Position numbers and translations under genes: made by a program | Assembly (NCBI GenBank): GCA_945861625.1 | Contig: CAMAVI010000012.1 | Span: 1-62,060, forward strand | Source of the DNA: Candidatus Sulfopaludibacter sp. SbA3 | GTDB lineage: Bacteria > Acidobacteriota > Terriglobia > Bryobacterales > Bryobacteraceae | Length of the DNA: 62,060 nt | Reading direction: 5' to 3' | Notes under the pieces: generated by a model | The model's database searches: none | Told to the model about the DNA's origin: nothing | What the model saw: only the letters and a program-made list of their open reading frames with translations | Shown here: positions 61,406 to 62,060 of the stretch, piece after piece | Layout of the letters: each line of letters starts with the position of its first letter | How positions within the stretch are numbered: the first letter of the stretch is position 1

Positions 61406-61649
61406 GCACGTACGCCGCAAGGTGCAGCGTCACGCCGACCGCGACCCAGACCTGCCAATGAGATAGCGCGCCGGCCAAGCCGAATTCATGGGTCACTCCT
61501 ATGTCCGAGCTGAGCCTCCAGAACCCCAGCACGTAAGCCATTAAGGATGCGGGAGTCAGCAAGGCGGCGCAGGCGAGCGCCAAATGGCGGTTCTTTCCGG
61601 GAACGTTCCGGATGCCGCGGCCCTGCCCCAGTTGAATGCGAACAATCAT
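61287..61649 (-). CDS. small membrane protein of unknown function
   Basis: The 120 residues have two or three hydrophobic segments: LALACAALLTPASLMAYVLG and WQVWVAVGVTLHLAAYVLN, between charged ends. The C terminus overlaps the 3' end of the pseudouridine synthase gene by 119 bases on the opposite strand, which makes one of the two C-terminal tails doubtful. ATG 61649 is used; 61667 adds 6 residues. I do not recognise a family. Confidence 0.5.
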   Translation of the reverse strand: MIVRIQLGQGRGIRNVPGKNRHLALACAALLTPASLMAYVLGFWRLSSDIGVTHEFGLAGALSHWQVWVAVGVTLHLAAYVLNRYGRGGEMHLPGVLMFRFAKHPADHPDAPASKNAKAS

Positions 61650-61694
61650 GTAACAGTTCGTCTTCATCCTTAGTCTATCAGTTGGCTGAGGCGG

Positions 61695-61928
61695 CTCCCC
61701 GCAGTGTTTCTGAGGTGTAACACAAATCGTGCGCGGGGAGTGATAGAGTAGTTAGCCACAGACAGTAGGACAGCGGACTGCTCGCGGGTGTTTGGGTACT
61801 GGGTGAACCGCACCGTTCGCAGGAACGCACAGCCAGCAAGGAGACGGGCGATGCGGCTAGGAAAGTTTTGGGCTGCCGGATGGTTGGCGGCATCGGGGAT
61901 CACTTTCCAGTACCTAGCAGTCTGTGGC
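61695..61928. ncRNA. candidate structured RNA region
   Basis: The intergenic stretch is unusually self-complementary. CTCCCCGC (61695-61702) pairs with GCGGGGAG (61733-61740), enclosing GTGTT/AACAC. Then GCCACAGA (61755-61762) pairs with TCTGTGGC (61921-61928), CTGCT (61778-61782) with AGCAG (61916-61920), and GGTACTGG (61795-61802) with CCAGTACC (61907-61914). GTGA (61803-61806) also pairs with TCAC (61900-61903). Inside lie hairpins such as CGTTC/GAACG and TGCCG/CGGCA, and CGATGC/GCATCG. The long-range stems nest in order and are compatible. Strand is undecided; the plus strand is assumed for the pairing. No known Rfam class was recognised. Confidence 0.4.
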
Positions 61929-61946
61929 AGAAGTCCAAAAACTTGA
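61851..61946 (+). CDS. possible 31-codon small membrane peptide
   Basis: AAGGAG lies 8 bases before ATG 61851 and the frame reads MRLGKFWAAGWLAASGITFQ before a Cys and a short tail. It resembles the hydrophobic start of a lipoprotein that stops early. It overlaps the structured region above, so only one of the two readings may be real. Beyond 61946 no gene is seen to the window end. Confidence 0.3.
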   Translation: MRLGKFWAAGWLAASGITFQYLAVCGRSPKT

Positions 61947-62060
61947 GCCTGCCTGAAATGCACCGGGAGAGTCCGGAAATTCAAAACGGAGTTTACGGGA
62001 CGCGGTGAATTCAGTCCACACCGCCCAGCATGCCGTCCAGGCGATCCGTACAAGCAAAAA

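Noticed and set aside
61829-61850. Possible cobalamin riboswitch box (AGCCAGCAAGGAGACGGGC)
   Set aside because: It resembles the B12 box, but extra bases break the core and the other conserved parts of the cobalamin riboswitch are missing.
1-62060. CRISPR arrays, tRNA or rRNA genes
   Set aside because: No regularly spaced repeats, no cloverleaf with T-loop and acceptor stem, and no rRNA-like stretch was found in any intergenic region. A weak GGTTCGAGC near 1120 has no matching arms.

Overview
The window looks like a chromosomal segment of an Acidobacteriota bacterium, most likely from the Solibacter/Bryobacterales side. The reasons are a protein with the VWFA-related domain typical of acidobacteria (50.8 kb), winged-helix/TPR regulators of the kind abundant in Solibacter, small secreted proteins of Solibacter type, and Gram-negative envelope genes (bamA, skp, exbBD-tonB). 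Taxonomy is an inference from gene content; no rRNA or tRNA gene was found.

Layout. 0-1.2 kb: the tail of an insertion sequence that cut a winged-helix regulator gene, then a small secreted protein. 1.3-8.3 kb: a compact histidine operon on the minus strand (hisI-G-D-C-HAD-B-H-F-A). It is preceded by a complete attenuator: a 25-codon leader peptide with ten His codons, an intrinsic terminator and a competing antiterminator pairing. 8.3-9.7 kb: two TatA-like small membrane proteins around a hicAB pair whose hicA is frameshifted, then an EVE-domain gene. 9.8-13.1 kb: polysaccharide export protein, Wzz-type chain-length protein and BY-kinase. 13.2-17.0 kb: bamA and skp. 17.1-20.5 kb: lpd-lipB-E2 on the minus strand. 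20.5-27.3 kb: accessory stretch with a winged-helix/TPR regulator, secreted proteins, a methyltransferase and a patatin. 27.4-31.2 kb: aroC-def-fmt-argJ. 31.2-36.4 kb: hom, secreted proteins and pyrR-pyrB-pyrC. 36.4-39.7 kb: vapBC, DUF971 and relA/spoT. 39.7-43.2 kb: tonB-exbB-exbD-exbD-TPR lipoprotein. 43.2-47.7 kb: tgt-yajC-secD-secF. 47.8-50.7 kb: an accessory island with two toxin-antitoxin pairs, decayed small genes and the stump of a tyrosine recombinase. 50.8-54.0 kb: VWFA protein and a fused alpha/beta 2-oxoacid dehydrogenase E1. 54.0-57.3 kb: gnd-zwf-pgl. 57.4-58.8 kb: a DUF1326-DUF2182 pair. 58.8-61.6 kb: ftcD-lipA, a pseudouridine synthase and a small membrane protein. 61.7-61.93 kb: a strongly self-complementary intergenic stretch that may be a structured RNA.

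How the genes work together. Histidine supply is probably controlled by ribosome stalling on the leader peptide. A HAD phosphatase overlapping hisC and hisB is the natural candidate for the missing histidinol-phosphatase; hisE is not in the window. E1 (51.9 kb), E2 and lpd (17-20 kb), with lipB and lipA for the lipoyl cofactor, could form one 2-oxoacid dehydrogenase complex although the genes are scattered. BamA/Skp, SecDF-YajC and TonB-ExbBD serve the envelope. gnd-zwf-pgl give the oxidative pentose phosphate branch. Four toxin-antitoxin modules sit between housekeeping blocks.
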